Source: Noviherbaspirillum saxi
GTDB taxonomy: Bacteria; Pseudomonadota; Gammaproteobacteria; Burkholderiales; Burkholderiaceae_D
Direction: 5' to 3'
NCBI RefSeq assembly: GCF_003591035.1
Contig: NZ_QYUO01000001.1
Location: forward strand, 930,001-994,000
Length of the DNA stretch: 64,000 nt
This document shows, piece by piece, positions 1 through 8,722 of the stretch. A model generated the notes under the pieces. It had not been told where the DNA came from. It worked only from the letters and a program-made list of their open reading frames with translations, and did no database searches. Position numbers and translations under genes: made by a program. The stretch's first letter is position 1, and every line of letters begins with the position of its first letter.

Positions 1-1
1 C

Positions 2-199
2 GTACTGACCACCGACTGGATTCCGGGCAACGGCACGGTCATTCATGTCAATGGCAAGAAAGTGTCCGACGTGCTGCCCGATCCCACGTTCTACAATGCC
101 TTGCTCAAGATCTGGCTGGGCGACAAGCCGGTTGACGCTGGACTGAAGCCTGCCATGCTTGGCGAAAAGCCGGAACAGTCGCAGCGCGGCAATAGCTGA
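2..199 (+). CDS. Chalcone isomerase-like protein, C-terminal part (cut by window start)
   Basis: An open frame enters from the left edge and codes for 65 residues before TGA. The segment IWLGDKPVDAGLKPAMLG is typical of the end of the bacterial chalcone isomerase-like (CHI-fold) family, which in betaproteobacteria is usually a secreted protein of unknown function. The N-terminus and any signal peptide lie outside the window, so neither length nor location can be judged. The family call rests on one conserved segment. Confidence 0.6.
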   Translation, partial: VLTTDWIPGNGTVIHVNGKKVSDVLPDPTFYNALLKIWLGDKPVDAGLKPAMLGEKPEQSQRGNS

Positions 200-542
200 C
201 ACGATCTGAGCGCCGCCTTCCCATACCGCGTTCAACAGGCGCTTCATCCTGCCTTGCGATGGCCGCTTTCTGCGGCCATCAAGTTTGCATCTGTATAATT
301 CCATCTGCGCATGGCGATTTCGCCTGCGCACTTCATCGGCCTCCCTACAGACCTTGATCGACGCGCCCTGATGGTCAGCGTAGTGATCGCGCATGGACGG
401 GAGCGCCAGGATCGACGCGATGACAGCCCTGCCGATATACGCCAACATGGTGATGGTGCGCAATCGACCGTGCAGATTATTTCTGTACGCGTCCTTGCAT
501 ACCGCTTGGCTGCGCGCTCATTGAACCTCTGGACAAGGCATC
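200..542. other. Intergenic region with one hairpin
   Basis: No convincing gene is seen here. A 9-bp inverted repeat (GATGGCCGC / GCGGCCATC, 258-280) lies 60 bases after the preceding stop. It could be a weak terminator, but it lacks a T run. A TATAAT sequence sits at 294-299 without a matching -35 box. The open frame starting at 311 runs into the carbonic anhydrase gene in another frame and looks spurious. Confidence 0.4.
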
Positions 543-1214
543 ATGACGACACCGAACGACAACTCACTGGAACACCTGTTCCGCAACAACCGCAACTGGG
601 CAGCGTCCATCGTGGCGAAAGACCCCGATTTTTTCAAAAAGCTTGTAGCCCAGCAATCGCCGGAATACTTGTGGATAGGCTGCGCCGACAGCCGTGTCCC
701 GGCAAATGAAATCGTCGGGCTGCTGCCGGGCGAACTGTTCGTGCATCGGAACGTGGCCAATGTGGTCGTGCATACCGATCTGAACTGCCTGTCGGTACTG
801 CAATTCGCGATCGATGTGTTACGCGTCAAGCACATCATCGTCAACGGCCATTACGGCTGCTCCGGCGTGCATGCCGCGCTGGCGCGCCGGCGCATCGGAC
901 TGGCCGACAACTGGCTGCGCCATGTGCAGGACGTGCATCAGAAGCACGAACGCTATCTCGGCGAAACGCTGCCGACCAAGGTGCGTCAGGACCGTCTATG
1001 CGAATTGAATGTGCTGGAACAGGTGGCCAACGTATGCCAGACCACCATTGTTCAGGATGCATGGGAGCGCGGCCAGCCCTTGTCCGTCCATAGCTGGATC
1101 TATGGCTTGCATGACGGGCTCGCGCGCGATCTCGGTTTGACTATCAGTAACGCGGATGAGCTTGCTGCCAAGCTGCCGGCTTGTTTGGCACGCTACGAAA
1201 ATCCTTCTGAATGA
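543..1214 (+). CDS. can: Beta-class carbonic anhydrase
   Basis: This cytoplasmic zinc enzyme interconverts CO2 and bicarbonate, supplying bicarbonate to carboxylases such as PurK, acetyl-CoA carboxylase and PEP carboxylase. The 223-residue length is normal for the beta class. The zinc ligands are visible: Cys47 and Asp49 in CADSR (47-51), and His103 and Cys106 in GHYGCSG. The Asp-Arg dyad of the active site is Asp49-Arg51. The gene stands alone and converges on panB. In the 67 bases between them a 7-bp inverted repeat (GATCCGG / CCGGATC, 1227-1262) followed by TTT may act as a weak shared terminator. Confidence 0.95.
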   Translation: MTTPNDNSLEHLFRNNRNWAASIVAKDPDFFKKLVAQQSPEYLWIGCADSRVPANEIVGLLPGELFVHRNVANVVVHTDLNCLSVLQFAIDVLRVKHIIVNGHYGCSGVHAALARRRIGLADNWLRHVQDVHQKHERYLGETLPTKVRQDRLCELNVLEQVANVCQTTIVQDAWERGQPLSVHSWIYGLHDGLARDLGLTISNADELAAKLPACLARYENPSE

Positions 1215-1281
1215 CTATCCGACCTTGATCCGGTCGCGGCCATATCAGCATACGGCCGGATCTTTGCTTCAAACACCGCCT

Positions 1282-2112
1282 TCAGAAACAATGCTCTGCG
1301 GCAGGGAATGATCGATCCTTGACCGCAGCGATATAGCCACGCACCGCTGCCTCGATGCTGGTCTGTCCATCCATGAAGTTTTTCACGAAGCGCGCCTTGC
1401 GTCCGGGGAAAACGCCGAGCATGTCGTGCATGACCAGTACCTGACCCGAGCAGTCGACACCCGCACCGATGCCTATGGTGGGCATGGCCAGCAACTCAGT
1501 CACTTCCTTGCCCAGTGCGCTGGGAATGGCTTCCAGCACCAGGATCGATGCTCCCGCTTCCTGCAGCGCGAGCGCATCCGCCTTCAGCTTTTCCGCACCT
1601 TCAGCCGTCTTGCCCTGCACCTTGAACCCGCCCAGCTGATGCACCGATTGCGGAGTAAGACCAAGATGCGCGCAGACCGGCACCGCGCGCTCGGTCAGAA
1701 AACGCACCGTATCGACCAGCCAGGCGCCGCCTTCCAGCTTGACCATCTGGGCGCCGGCCTGCATCAGCTTGACGGCATTGTCGAATGCCGTCTCAGGCGT
1801 TGCATACGTGCCGAACGGCATGTCGGCAATCAGCAACGCGTGCTTGTTGCCACGGGCAACCGATGCCGTATGGTAGGCGATGTCGGCCAGCGTAACGGGC
1901 AGGGTGGAACTATGTCCCTGGCAGACGTTGCCAAGCGAGTCGCCCACGAGCAGCGCATCCACGCCGCAACGGTCCATCAATGCCGCAAAGCTGGCGTCGT
2001 AACAGGTGAGCATGGCGATTTTTTCGCCTGCGGTGCGCATCGCCAGCAGCGATGGCGCGGTGACTGCCTTGACTCGGCCAGCCGGTTCGGCTTCTTGCAG
2101 ATATCCCGCCAT
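1282..2112 (-). CDS. panB: 3-methyl-2-oxobutanoate hydroxymethyltransferase (PanB)
   Basis: PanB transfers a hydroxymethyl group from 5,10-methylene-tetrahydrofolate to 2-oxoisovalerate, giving ketopantoate, the first step of pantothenate and CoA synthesis. The 276-residue protein has the family landmarks [18 protein letters not shown] and DMPFGTY near the N-terminus, then ahead of the middle [16 protein letters not shown] and later TIGIGAG. It is the last gene of a seven-gene leftward operon and starts 5 bases after the kinase gene. No panC follows; the product of folK upstream belongs to the folate pathway that provides the cofactor, a plausible reason for the linkage. Confidence 0.95.
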   Translation of the reverse strand: MAGYLQEAEPAGRVKAVTAPSLLAMRTAGEKIAMLTCYDASFAALMDRCGVDALLVGDSLGNVCQGHSSTLPVTLADIAYHTASVARGNKHALLIADMPFGTYATPETAFDNAVKLMQAGAQMVKLEGGAWLVDTVRFLTERAVPVCAHLGLTPQSVHQLGGFKVQGKTAEGAEKLKADALALQEAGASILVLEAIPSALGKEVTELLAMPTIGIGAGVDCSGQVLVMHDMLGVFPGRKARFVKNFMDGQTSIEAAVRGYIAAVKDRSFPAAEHCF

Positions 2113-2117
2113 GATGA

Positions 2118-2759
2118 TTATTCCCCGAGATTGAAAAATTCCCGCTTGCCGCGCATCGTGTCGATCCGCTTGAGAAGCAGGTGAAAGTCGTCGTCGCGCT
2201 CGATCGGATTCAGGTTTTCCGTATTCACGATCAGCAGCGGTGCGGCGTCGTAATGATAAAAGAAACGACTATAACTTTCACAGAGCCGGTAAAGGTACAT
2301 TTCCGAAATGCCCGCTTCCATCGGAATCCCGCGCTTGCGCACGCGCTCGACCAGCGTTTCCGGCTGCGCCTGCAGATAGATCACCAGGTCGGGTATCGGT
2401 GCCTGCGGACGCAGGTGATCGTAGAGCTGCTGATACAGGTTCAACTCGTCGTCGCCGAGCGTAAGGCGGGCGAAGATAGGATCTTTGTCCAGCAGAAAGT
2501 CCGACACCACACGTGCATTGAACAAGTCAGTCTGTGCCAGCTCGCGTAACTGGTTCATGCGCTGGAACAGGAAAAACATCTGCGCCGACAGCGCGTAGTG
2601 TGTCGGATCGCGATAAAACTTTTCCAGGAAGGGATTGTCCTGCGGCTGCTCCTGCAGCGTGTGCGCGTGAAAGGCTTCGGCCAGCTTGCGTGTCAGCGTG
2701 GTTTTGCCGGCGCCGATAGGGCCCTCGACAACGATGTATTTGTAGCGATCGATACTCAT
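2118..2759 (-). CDS. Deoxynucleoside kinase family protein
   Basis: The product is a probable deoxyadenosine/deoxyguanosine-type kinase of 213 residues that phosphorylates salvage deoxynucleosides with ATP. The Walker A motif is GPIGAGKTT (13-21). The substrate-site region follows with [13 protein letters not shown] and an FLFQR helix, and the lid-like [10 protein letters not shown] is present. The start overlaps the DUF486 gene by 4 bases, and panB follows after 5 bases. A folK-kinase-panB order is common in Burkholderiales (family knowledge). The exact nucleoside preference cannot be read from the sequence. Confidence 0.85.
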   Translation of the reverse strand: MSIDRYKYIVVEGPIGAGKTTLTRKLAEAFHAHTLQEQPQDNPFLEKFYRDPTHYALSAQMFFLFQRMNQLRELAQTDLFNARVVSDFLLDKDPIFARLTLGDDELNLYQQLYDHLRPQAPIPDLVIYLQAQPETLVERVRKRGIPMEAGISEMYLYRLCESYSRFFYHYDAAPLLIVNTENLNPIERDDDFHLLLKRIDTMRGKREFFNLGE

Positions 2760-3103
2760 GAACGGAAGATGAAGTAAACGGCGCCAACCAGGCAGAGCGC
2801 GGCCCAGACATAGTCCAGCTTGAATGGCTGGTTCATGTAAATCATGGCAAAGGGCACGAACACCGACAGGGTGATCGCTTCCTGCATGATCTTGAGTTGC
2901 GCCAGACTGAATTCGGTATAGCCGATGCGGTTGGCCGGGACCTGCAGCAGGTATTCAAACAGCGCGATCGACCAGCTGAGCAGCGCCGCCACCCACCATG
3001 GCTTGCTGGCGAGATTTTTCAAATGACCATACCAGGCCACCGTCATGAAGACATTCGACAGAGCCAGCAGACCGACTGTCTGGACGGATATCGGGATTTG
3101 CAT
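2756..3103 (-). CDS. DMT-fold small membrane protein, DUF486 family
   Basis: This 115-residue protein has four hydrophobic helices, at about residues 8-25, 38-55, 72-90 and 98-113. The pattern fits DUF486, a short relative of the drug/metabolite transporter fold. The segment NRIGYTEFSLAQLKIMQEAI is characteristic of the family. No transport substrate is known. It sits inside the hda-panB operon, 3 bases after folK and overlapping the kinase gene by 4 bases, so it is co-transcribed with cofactor genes, but this does not define its role. Confidence 0.8.
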   Translation of the reverse strand: MQIPISVQTVGLLALSNVFMTVAWYGHLKNLASKPWWVAALLSWSIALFEYLLQVPANRIGYTEFSLAQLKIMQEAITLSVFVPFAMIYMNQPFKLDYVWAALCLVGAVYFIFRS

Positions 3104-3106
3104 CGC

Positions 3107-3592
3107 TTAAATTTTTTGGATCTTTTGCCCGGAGACGCCGGGCACGAAGGTATGCGCAGCGCCCCGGCCGGGAATATGGACAAAGGGATCCACCTGCAGC
3201 AAGGGAATGAGCACGAAGGCCCGCTGTATCATGCGCGGATGCGGCACGGTCAGCACATCGCTCGATATGATCTCTTGCCCGTACAGCAGAAGGTCAAGGT
3301 CCAGGGTGCGCGGCGCATTTGGATAAGGGCGTTCGCGTCCGAACGCATTTTCCATTGCCTGCAGATGGCCCAGTAGTGCAATCGCCGTGAGCGTGGTATC
3401 CAGCTTGGCTACCGCATTGACATAGTCGTCACCACCGGCATCCACCGGCGCCGTCCGAAACAGGCTGGAGCGCGCGGCAAGCGTCGTCGATGGCAGTTGC
3501 CCGAGTCCGGCAATCGCACGCTCGACCTGTTCCTGCGCATCGCCCAGATTGGCGCCTATGCCGATGTAGCAGGCCGTGCGCACTACGCTCAT
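3107..3592 (-). CDS. folK: 2-amino-4-hydroxy-6-hydroxymethyldihydropteridine diphosphokinase (FolK)
   Basis: FolK (HPPK) pyrophosphorylates 6-hydroxymethyl-dihydropterin with ATP, preparing it for dihydropteroate synthase in folate synthesis. The ATG at 3592 overlaps the pcnB stop (ATGA) and gives a normal 161-residue enzyme; longer open frames upstream lie over pcnB and were discarded. Visible motifs are GIGANLGDAQ at the N-terminus, LFRTAPVD for pterin binding, FGRERPYPNAPRTLDLDLLL carrying the metal-binding DxD, and VPHPRM near the end. Tight coupling to pcnB suggests translational coupling. Confidence 0.95.
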   Translation of the reverse strand: MSVVRTACYIGIGANLGDAQEQVERAIAGLGQLPSTTLAARSSLFRTAPVDAGGDDYVNAVAKLDTTLTAIALLGHLQAMENAFGRERPYPNAPRTLDLDLLLYGQEIISSDVLTVPHPRMIQRAFVLIPLLQVDPFVHIPGRGAAHTFVPGVSGQKIQKI

Positions 3593-4950
3593 TGCGGACT
3601 GCCTTCGGCCGGAGTGCTTTTCTTGTTGCGCCCGCCGCGTCGACGACGCTTTTTCGGCGCCTGGCTGTCGCCTTCCGCTTTCGGCTTCCTGGTCAGCAAC
3701 TCTTCGCGCTCGGCGCCATCGGCCGCCATGAACGCAGTCCACCATTCGCCGATCTCGGCATCGATCTCGCCGGATGCGCAGCGCAGCAGCAGAAAATCGT
3801 AGCCCGCACGCAGGCGCAGATGTTCCAGCATCTTGTAGGGCGACTTGCCGGCACGGCGTTCGAAGCGCGGCTGCATGGCCCAGATGTCGCGCATGTCGGT
3901 CGCGATCTTGCGCTGCAAGGCCAGCTTCTCGGTTTGCGTATTCAGCACGTCGTCGGCGGCCAGATGCAGCGCCGGAATCGGATATTCGCCGGCGGCCTGA
4001 TAGGCGTTCCATTTTTCCAGCACCTGATGCCAGAGCAGGGCGGCGAATAGGAAGCCCGGCGACACCGGCTTGCCTTCGCGTACTCGCTGGTCGGTCCCGG
4101 CAAGCGCCAACGTGACGAATTTTTCACCCAGCGGCTGTTCCAGCACGACATCCAGCAAGGGCAGCAAGCCGTGGTGCAAGCCTTCCTTGCGCAACTGCTG
4201 CAGGCAAGCCAACGCGTGGCCGCTCATCAGCAGCTTGAGCATTTCATCGAACACGCGCGCGGCCGGCACATTATTGATCAATGGCGCCATGATCTGGATC
4301 GGCTCACGCGTGTCCGGAGCAATATCGAACCCGAGCTTGGCGGCGAAGCGCACCACGCGCAGCAGGCGCACTGGATCTTCGCGATAGCGCGCTTCCGGAA
4401 TGCCGATGATGCGCAAGGTCTTGTTGCGGATATCGGCAATGCCCTGATGGTAGTCGAGCACTTCCTGGCTGGCCGGATCGTAGTACATCGCATTGATCGT
4501 GAAATCGCGCCGCACCGCGTCTTCGTGCTGTTCGCCGAAGGTATTGTCGCGCAGTACCCGGCCATGTTCATCCTTTGGCGCACTCTCCGCCGACGCGCCA
4601 CGGAAGGTGGTGACTTCGATGAGGTCCTGGCCGAACATCACGTGCACGATTTGAAAGCGCTTGCCGATGATGAAGGCACGGCGAAACAATTTTTTGACCT
4701 GTTCCGGGGTCGCATTCGTCGCCACGTCGAAATCCTTGGGCTTGATGCCCAGCAGCAGGTCGCGCACCGCGCCGCCGACGACGAAAGCCTTGAATCCGGC
4801 ATCCTGCAGCGTTTGCGTCACGCGTATGGCGTTGGACGACAGCAGTTGCGGATTGATGCCGTGGTCCTTTGCGCCAAGCACGACCGGCTTGTGGTGGCTG
4901 GGCGCTTTCTTCTTTACGCCAAGTATGCGATTGATGAACTTTTTAATCAT
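3589..4950 (-). CDS. pcnB: Polynucleotide adenylyltransferase (poly(A) polymerase I)
   Basis: Poly(A) polymerase adds 3' A tails to RNAs, marking them for decay. The nucleotidyltransferase core has VVGGAVRD (57-64) and the catalytic pair in DFD (73-75), followed by the head and neck region RDFTINAMYYDP and REDPVRLLRVVRFAAKLGF. The C-terminal tail, after about residue 425, is strongly basic (KKRRRRGGRNKK) and is likely used for RNA contact, as in other PcnB proteins. I use the ATG at 4950, which overlaps the upstream HAD gene stop, giving 453 residues; a longer frame extends upstream but lies within that gene. tRNA CCA-adding enzymes share the fold, but the basic tail and length favour PcnB. 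Confidence 0.92.
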   Translation of the reverse strand: MIKKFINRILGVKKKAPSHHKPVVLGAKDHGINPQLLSSNAIRVTQTLQDAGFKAFVVGGAVRDLLLGIKPKDFDVATNATPEQVKKLFRRAFIIGKRFQIVHVMFGQDLIEVTTFRGASAESAPKDEHGRVLRDNTFGEQHEDAVRRDFTINAMYYDPASQEVLDYHQGIADIRNKTLRIIGIPEARYREDPVRLLRVVRFAAKLGFDIAPDTREPIQIMAPLINNVPAARVFDEMLKLLMSGHALACLQQLRKEGLHHGLLPLLDVVLEQPLGEKFVTLALAGTDQRVREGKPVSPGFLFAALLWHQVLEKWNAYQAAGEYPIPALHLAADDVLNTQTEKLALQRKIATDMRDIWAMQPRFERRAGKSPYKMLEHLRLRAGYDFLLLRCASGEIDAEIGEWWTAFMAADGAEREELLTRKPKAEGDSQAPKKRRRRGGRNKKSTPAEGSPQ

Positions 4951-5615
4951 TCGAACAGGGAGAGGATGGGCCAGCCTTGTGCCTGGGCATGGGCTTTCAG
5001 CAAGGCGTTCGGGTTGGTGGCGACCGGGTGGGAAACGGCGGAAAGCAAAGGAATGTCGTTTTGCGAATCGCTGTAAAAATAACTGCGCTCGAAGCTGGAC
5101 AGGGTCTTTCCTTGCGCGCTCAGCCATTCATTGGTGTGCATGACCTTGCCGGGGCCGGAGGTCGGGATGCCGTGCAGCTTGCCGGTAATTTCGCCTTCCG
5201 GCGTTTCGACCGGCTCGGCCGCGATCAGATTGGTCACGCCCAGGGCTTGTGCGATCGGTGCGGTCACGAAGCGGTTGGTGGCCGTGATGATGACGACTTC
5301 GTCGCCCGCGTCCCGGTGGCGCGCGAGCAGATCGAGGGCAGCCGGCCTGATGCCGGGACGGACGACTTCATCCATGAATTGCCGGTGCCAGGCATCGAGT
5401 TGCCGGCGCGGGAATTGTGCGAGCGTGCCGAGTGCGAATTCCAGGTATTCAACCGGATCCAGCTTGCCGGCTTCATACTGCGCATAGAAAGCCGCATTGC
5501 GGCGGGCGAATTCGTCGGCGTCGACAGCGCCGATGCGAACCAGGAACTGGCCCCATTCGTAATCGGAGTCCAGCGGTATCAGAGTATGGTCGAGATCAAA
5601 CAGGGCAAGATTCAT
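4947..5615 (-). CDS. HAD-superfamily hydrolase, subfamily IB (SerB-like)
   Basis: This 222-residue phosphatase of the haloacid dehalogenase superfamily has the nucleophile and acid in DLDHT (7-11: Asp7, Asp9), motif II IITATN, and a late SDSQNDIPLL (motif IV, two Asp). HAD-IB proteins of this type are related to phosphoserine and histidinol phosphatases. In Burkholderiales, copies next to pcnB/hda have been annotated only as HAD-IB hydrolases, and the substrate is unknown. It sits between hda and pcnB with one-base and four-base overlaps respectively. Confidence 0.85.
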   Translation of the reverse strand: MNLALFDLDHTLIPLDSDYEWGQFLVRIGAVDADEFARRNAAFYAQYEAGKLDPVEYLEFALGTLAQFPRRQLDAWHRQFMDEVVRPGIRPAALDLLARHRDAGDEVVIITATNRFVTAPIAQALGVTNLIAAEPVETPEGEITGKLHGIPTSGPGKVMHTNEWLSAQGKTLSSFERSYFYSDSQNDIPLLSAVSHPVATNPNALLKAHAQAQGWPILSLFE

Positions 5616-6298
5616 TATGCTTTTGGTTCACCTTCGAGTTGCAGCAGGCTGCGTAACAGGGGCAACGTGATCGGGCGCTGGGTTTCCAGGGAATATTGGT
5701 CCAGCGCATCGAGCATGGCCGACAAGGAACGCATATCCCGGCGGAAATGGGTGATCAGGTAGGGTAACACGCCCGGCGACAGGTTGACGCCGCGCGCTTG
5801 CGCCGCCTGCGTCAGGGCGGCAATCTTTTCGTCGTCGGACAGACCGTGCAGCTGATAGATCAGGCCCCAGCCCAGGCGGGTACGCAAGTCTTCGCGCAAC
5901 GCGAGTCCGATCGGCGGCTTGTCGCCGGCGCTGACCAGCAGGCCGCCGTTTTCCTTGACCTGATTGAATAGCGCAAAGGCAGCAATCTGCGTCTCGCTCG
6001 ACAACAGATGACAATCGTCCATCAGGTACAGGCCGGTGCCAGTGTCGTACAGGTAATCATCCACCGCCGCGCCGGCGGGGATGTAGCGTGCGCCATTATT
6101 GCCTGCCATGGCATGCAGCAAATGCGTCTTGCCGGACCCCGCTTCGCCCCAGAGATATACGAAACGGTCGGATGGCAAGGCGGCGGTATTTGCTGCAAAA
6201 GCGCGCAGCAGCTGGATCAGCTCTGCATTCCTGCCTATGACGAAAGAATCGAGGGTTTGCGGCTTTGACGCACCCAGGTCGAGCAGCATTTGCCTCAT
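5615..6298 (-). CDS. hda: DnaA regulatory inactivator Hda
   Basis: Hda is a AAA+ DnaA paralogue that, with the DNA-loaded beta clamp, stimulates hydrolysis of DnaA-bound ATP after initiation and so prevents re-replication. The start at 6298 places the clamp-binding-like segment QMLLDLG at residues 3-9, as expected. The Walker A box is GEAGSGKT (51-58) and the Walker B region is LYLMDDCHLL. The 227 residues match the usual size, and the DNA-binding domain IV of DnaA is absent. It is the first gene of the leftward operon and is divergent from purM across 164 bases that must hold both promoters. Confidence 0.93.
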   Translation of the reverse strand: MRQMLLDLGASKPQTLDSFVIGRNAELIQLLRAFAANTAALPSDRFVYLWGEAGSGKTHLLHAMAGNNGARYIPAGAAVDDYLYDTGTGLYLMDDCHLLSSETQIAAFALFNQVKENGGLLVSAGDKPPIGLALREDLRTRLGWGLIYQLHGLSDDEKIAALTQAAQARGVNLSPGVLPYLITHFRRDMRSLSAMLDALDQYSLETQRPITLPLLRSLLQLEGEPKA

Positions 6299-6462
6299 GA
6301 CGCTTGACGGAAGCTGCCGTATTGGTTGGGTTTCTGCTCGGAATGGAAAGAAAATGGCATGAAACTGGAAGCTTGGACGGATCGGTTTGTTAAAATAGCG
6401 GTTTGGTCGCCGGATTTTGGCCCCCAACCGCCTATTTTACCGCCTCTGCACCTATTCCTATC

Positions 6463-7506
6463 ATGAGTTCCACTTCCAACGTCCCCCTTTCCTACCGCGA
6501 TGCCGGTGTTGATATCGATGCCGGCGATGCCCTGGTCGAAGCGATCAAGCCCTTTGCCAAACGTACGATGCGCGAAGGCGTGCTCGGCGGCATCGGCGGC
6601 TTCGGCGCGCTGTTCGAGATCAGCAAGAAATACAAGGAGCCGGTACTGGTATCCGGCACCGACGGCGTGGGAACCAAGCTCAAGCTGGCATTCCACCTCA
6701 ACAAGCACGACACGGTCGGTATCGATCTGGTTGCGATGAGCGTCAACGACATCCTGGTGCAAGGCGCGGAACCCTTGTTTTTCCTCGATTATTTCGCCTG
6801 CGGCAAGCTTGATGTGCCGTCCGCGACCGATGTGATCAAGGGTATTGCCAAGGGCTGCGAACTGGCCGGCTGCGCGCTGATCGGCGGCGAAACCGCCGAA
6901 ATGCCGAGCATGTATCCGGATGGCGAATATGATCTGGCCGGTTTTGCGGTCGGCGCGGTAGAAAAGTCGAAGCTGATCGATGGCAGCAAGATCGTACCCG
7001 GCGATGTGGTCCTGGGCCTGGCTTCGTCGGGTGCGCATTCGAATGGCTATTCGCTGGTCCGCAAGATCATTTCCGTCGCCCAGCCCGACCTGAATGCCGA
7101 CTTCCACGGCCGTCGCCTGGCCGACGTGCTCCTCGAACCGACACATATCTATGTCAAGCCATTGCTGGCGCTGATGCAATCCCTGGAAGTCAAGGGCATG
7201 GCGCATATCACCGGCGGCGGACTGGTGGAAAACGTGCCGCGCGTATTGCGTGACAATCTGACAGCGGTATTGCAGCGCGATGCATGGACGATGCCCCCCT
7301 TGTTCACCTGGCTGCAGCAGCATGGCAACGTGGCCGACGCGGAAATGCACCGCGTATTCAATTGCGGCATCGGCATGATTGTCATTGTGTCCAAGGAAAA
7401 CGCCGACGCGGCGATCGCACAGTTGCAGGCCGCCGGCGAAACCGTCAGCCGGATCGGCGAAATCCGTGAACGCCAAGGCCAGGAAGCACAGACCATCGTG
7501 CTGTAA
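6463..7506 (+). CDS. purM: Phosphoribosylformylglycinamidine cyclo-ligase (AIR synthetase)
   Basis: PurM closes the imidazole ring of AIR from FGAM with ATP, the fifth step of purine synthesis. The ATG at 6463 gives 347 residues beginning [18 protein letters not shown], the standard N-terminus; an upstream in-frame start is less likely. Motifs include the glycine-rich [22 protein letters not shown], the metal and ATP site [10 protein letters not shown], and [16 protein letters not shown]. It is a single gene followed by a strong hairpin terminator. The rest of the purine set in this window (purC, purE, purK) is 31 kb away. Confidence 0.97.
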   Translation: MSSTSNVPLSYRDAGVDIDAGDALVEAIKPFAKRTMREGVLGGIGGFGALFEISKKYKEPVLVSGTDGVGTKLKLAFHLNKHDTVGIDLVAMSVNDILVQGAEPLFFLDYFACGKLDVPSATDVIKGIAKGCELAGCALIGGETAEMPSMYPDGEYDLAGFAVGAVEKSKLIDGSKIVPGDVVLGLASSGAHSNGYSLVRKIISVAQPDLNADFHGRRLADVLLEPTHIYVKPLLALMQSLEVKGMAHITGGGLVENVPRVLRDNLTAVLQRDAWTMPPLFTWLQQHGNVADAEMHRVFNCGIGMIVIVSKENADAAIAQLQAAGETVSRIGEIRERQGQEAQTIVL

Positions 7507-7525
7507 TTGCAGGCATCAAGGCTTG

Positions 7526-7559
7526 AAAAGAAAAGGCGCCAATCGGCGCCTTTTCTTTT
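7526..7559. terminator. Bidirectional rho-independent terminator between purM and the Anbu gene
   Basis: A perfect 15-bp inverted repeat (AAAAGAAAAGGCGCC / GGCGCCTTTTCTTTT, 4-base loop) starts 20 bases after the purM stop and 10 bases before the end of the convergent protease gene. The A-rich left arm and T-rich right arm let it work on both strands. Confidence 0.9.
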
Positions 7560-7568
7560 GGAGAGTCT

Positions 7569-8447
7569 TCAGTGCTGTTGTCGCGGCCGATTCTGCTCGG
7601 CCAAAGTCTGCAGCGGCGCCGGATCGGCATTCGGCGCGGCGATGGCGGCCGGTGGCGCGACACGAACCGGCTGGCTGCGCGACTCCATGGTGGAAAGCGC
7701 ATTCGGCGACGTATCGGTCGCCGCATTCCATACCGGGTCGTCAATACCTTCGAAAACCGCCTTGAGCTGTTTGCCCCAGGTGGTGCGAATCATGTGGAAA
7801 TACTGGTTCTTTTCATCGATTGTCACAAAGCGGGTCACGGAAAACTTGTCCGCCTCGTAGATCAGCAGATCCAGTGGTAGTCCGACCGAGACGTTCGAGC
7901 GCAGTGTCGAATCCATGGAAATCAGCGCGCATTTCGCCGCTTCATCGAGCGGCGTGGTGGTACTGATCACGCGATCGATGATGGGCTTGCCGTATTTGGC
8001 TTCGCCGATCTGAAAATAGGTATTTTCGTTATGCGATTCGATGAAATTGCCGGCCGAGTACACTTGGAACAGGCGGCAGCGCTCGCCCTTGATCTGGCCG
8101 CCGAAAATCAGGCTGACATTGAAGTCGATGCCGAATTCGCGCAATGACTTGGCATCCCGTTCATAGACGGTTCGCACCGCTTCGCCAACGATCTGTGCCG
8201 CTTCATCCATGGTCGACGCGGTCCAGATGCTTCTGCCGCCGACAGCGCTGCGATCCGCGATGATCTGGCGCACCGATTGCGAAATGGACAAGTTCCCGGC
8301 GCTCATCAGCACCAGCATACGGTCGCCGGGGTTTTCAAACACCGTCATCTTGCGGAAGGTGCTCACTTGGTCCACGCCCGCATTGGTACGGGAATCGGAC
8401 AGGAAAACCAGCCCCGCTTCGAGGCGCATGGCGACGCAGTAAGTCAT
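7569..8447 (-). CDS. Anbu-type proteasome-like peptidase
   Basis: This is an N-terminal-nucleophile hydrolase of the Anbu (ancestral beta subunit) group, bacterial relatives of HslV and the 20S proteasome. The ATG at 8447 gives MTYCVAMRL; removal of Met would expose Thr2 as the nucleophile, with Asp18 (SDSRTNAG, 17-24) and Lys33 (FRKM) as the other expected catalytic residues. The 292 residues end in an Ala/Pro-rich tail that looks disordered. The three genes upstream on the same strand (ATP-grasp, alpha-E, transglutaminase-like) are the known Anbu partners. The palindromic element at 8564-8722 separates it from them, so transcription through the element or a separate promoter is needed. Confidence 0.9.
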   Translation of the reverse strand: MTYCVAMRLEAGLVFLSDSRTNAGVDQVSTFRKMTVFENPGDRMLVLMSAGNLSISQSVRQIIADRSAVGGRSIWTASTMDEAAQIVGEAVRTVYERDAKSLREFGIDFNVSLIFGGQIKGERCRLFQVYSAGNFIESHNENTYFQIGEAKYGKPIIDRVISTTTPLDEAAKCALISMDSTLRSNVSVGLPLDLLIYEADKFSVTRFVTIDEKNQYFHMIRTTWGKQLKAVFEGIDDPVWNAATDTSPNALSTMESRSQPVRVAPPAAIAAPNADPAPLQTLAEQNRPRQQH

Positions 8448-8563
8448 GATTGCAATACGGAATGCAAAATCCAAATTCTACAGGAAGCATTCTGCCTTCC
8501 CCGTGGAATCCGGATTCACTCCCTAATTTTTTGCTGCTTACGACATCGTAGCCACGGTTGGTA

Positions 8564-8722
8564 ATACCAATCCTGACCCATAACGTGACAAATGAAATCG
8601 ATGGATTTTTTCGTCTGGCAAGGCGCACTCGTCGTCAATAGCAGTGCTATTGACGACGAGTGCAACGCAGGCAGGCGGAAAAAGACGCGATTTCATGTCA
8701 CGTTATGGGTCAGGATTGGTAT
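8564..8722. mobile_element. Palindromic MITE-like element (159 bp)
   Basis: Perfect 27-bp terminal inverted repeats occupy 8564-8590 and 8696-8722 and begin ATACCAATCCTGACCCATAA. They continue, after a 2-base bulge, with TGAAATCG / CGATTTCA (8593-8600, 8688-8695). At the centre lies a second perfect palindrome with 19-bp arms around a single base (8625-8643, 8645-8663). The element has no coding capacity. It looks like a non-autonomous miniature transposable element or large hairpin. The target duplication is unclear because the ends are rich in TA/AT. Its right end overlaps the last four codons of the transglutaminase-like gene. Confidence 0.85.

Noticed and set aside
311..709. 132-codon plus-strand frame before the carbonic anhydrase gene
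   Set aside because: Overlaps the first part of can in a different frame, lacks a ribosome-binding site and has no family features.
6295..7476. 393-codon minus-strand frame
   Set aside because: Antisense to purM and overlapping the hda start; no motif.
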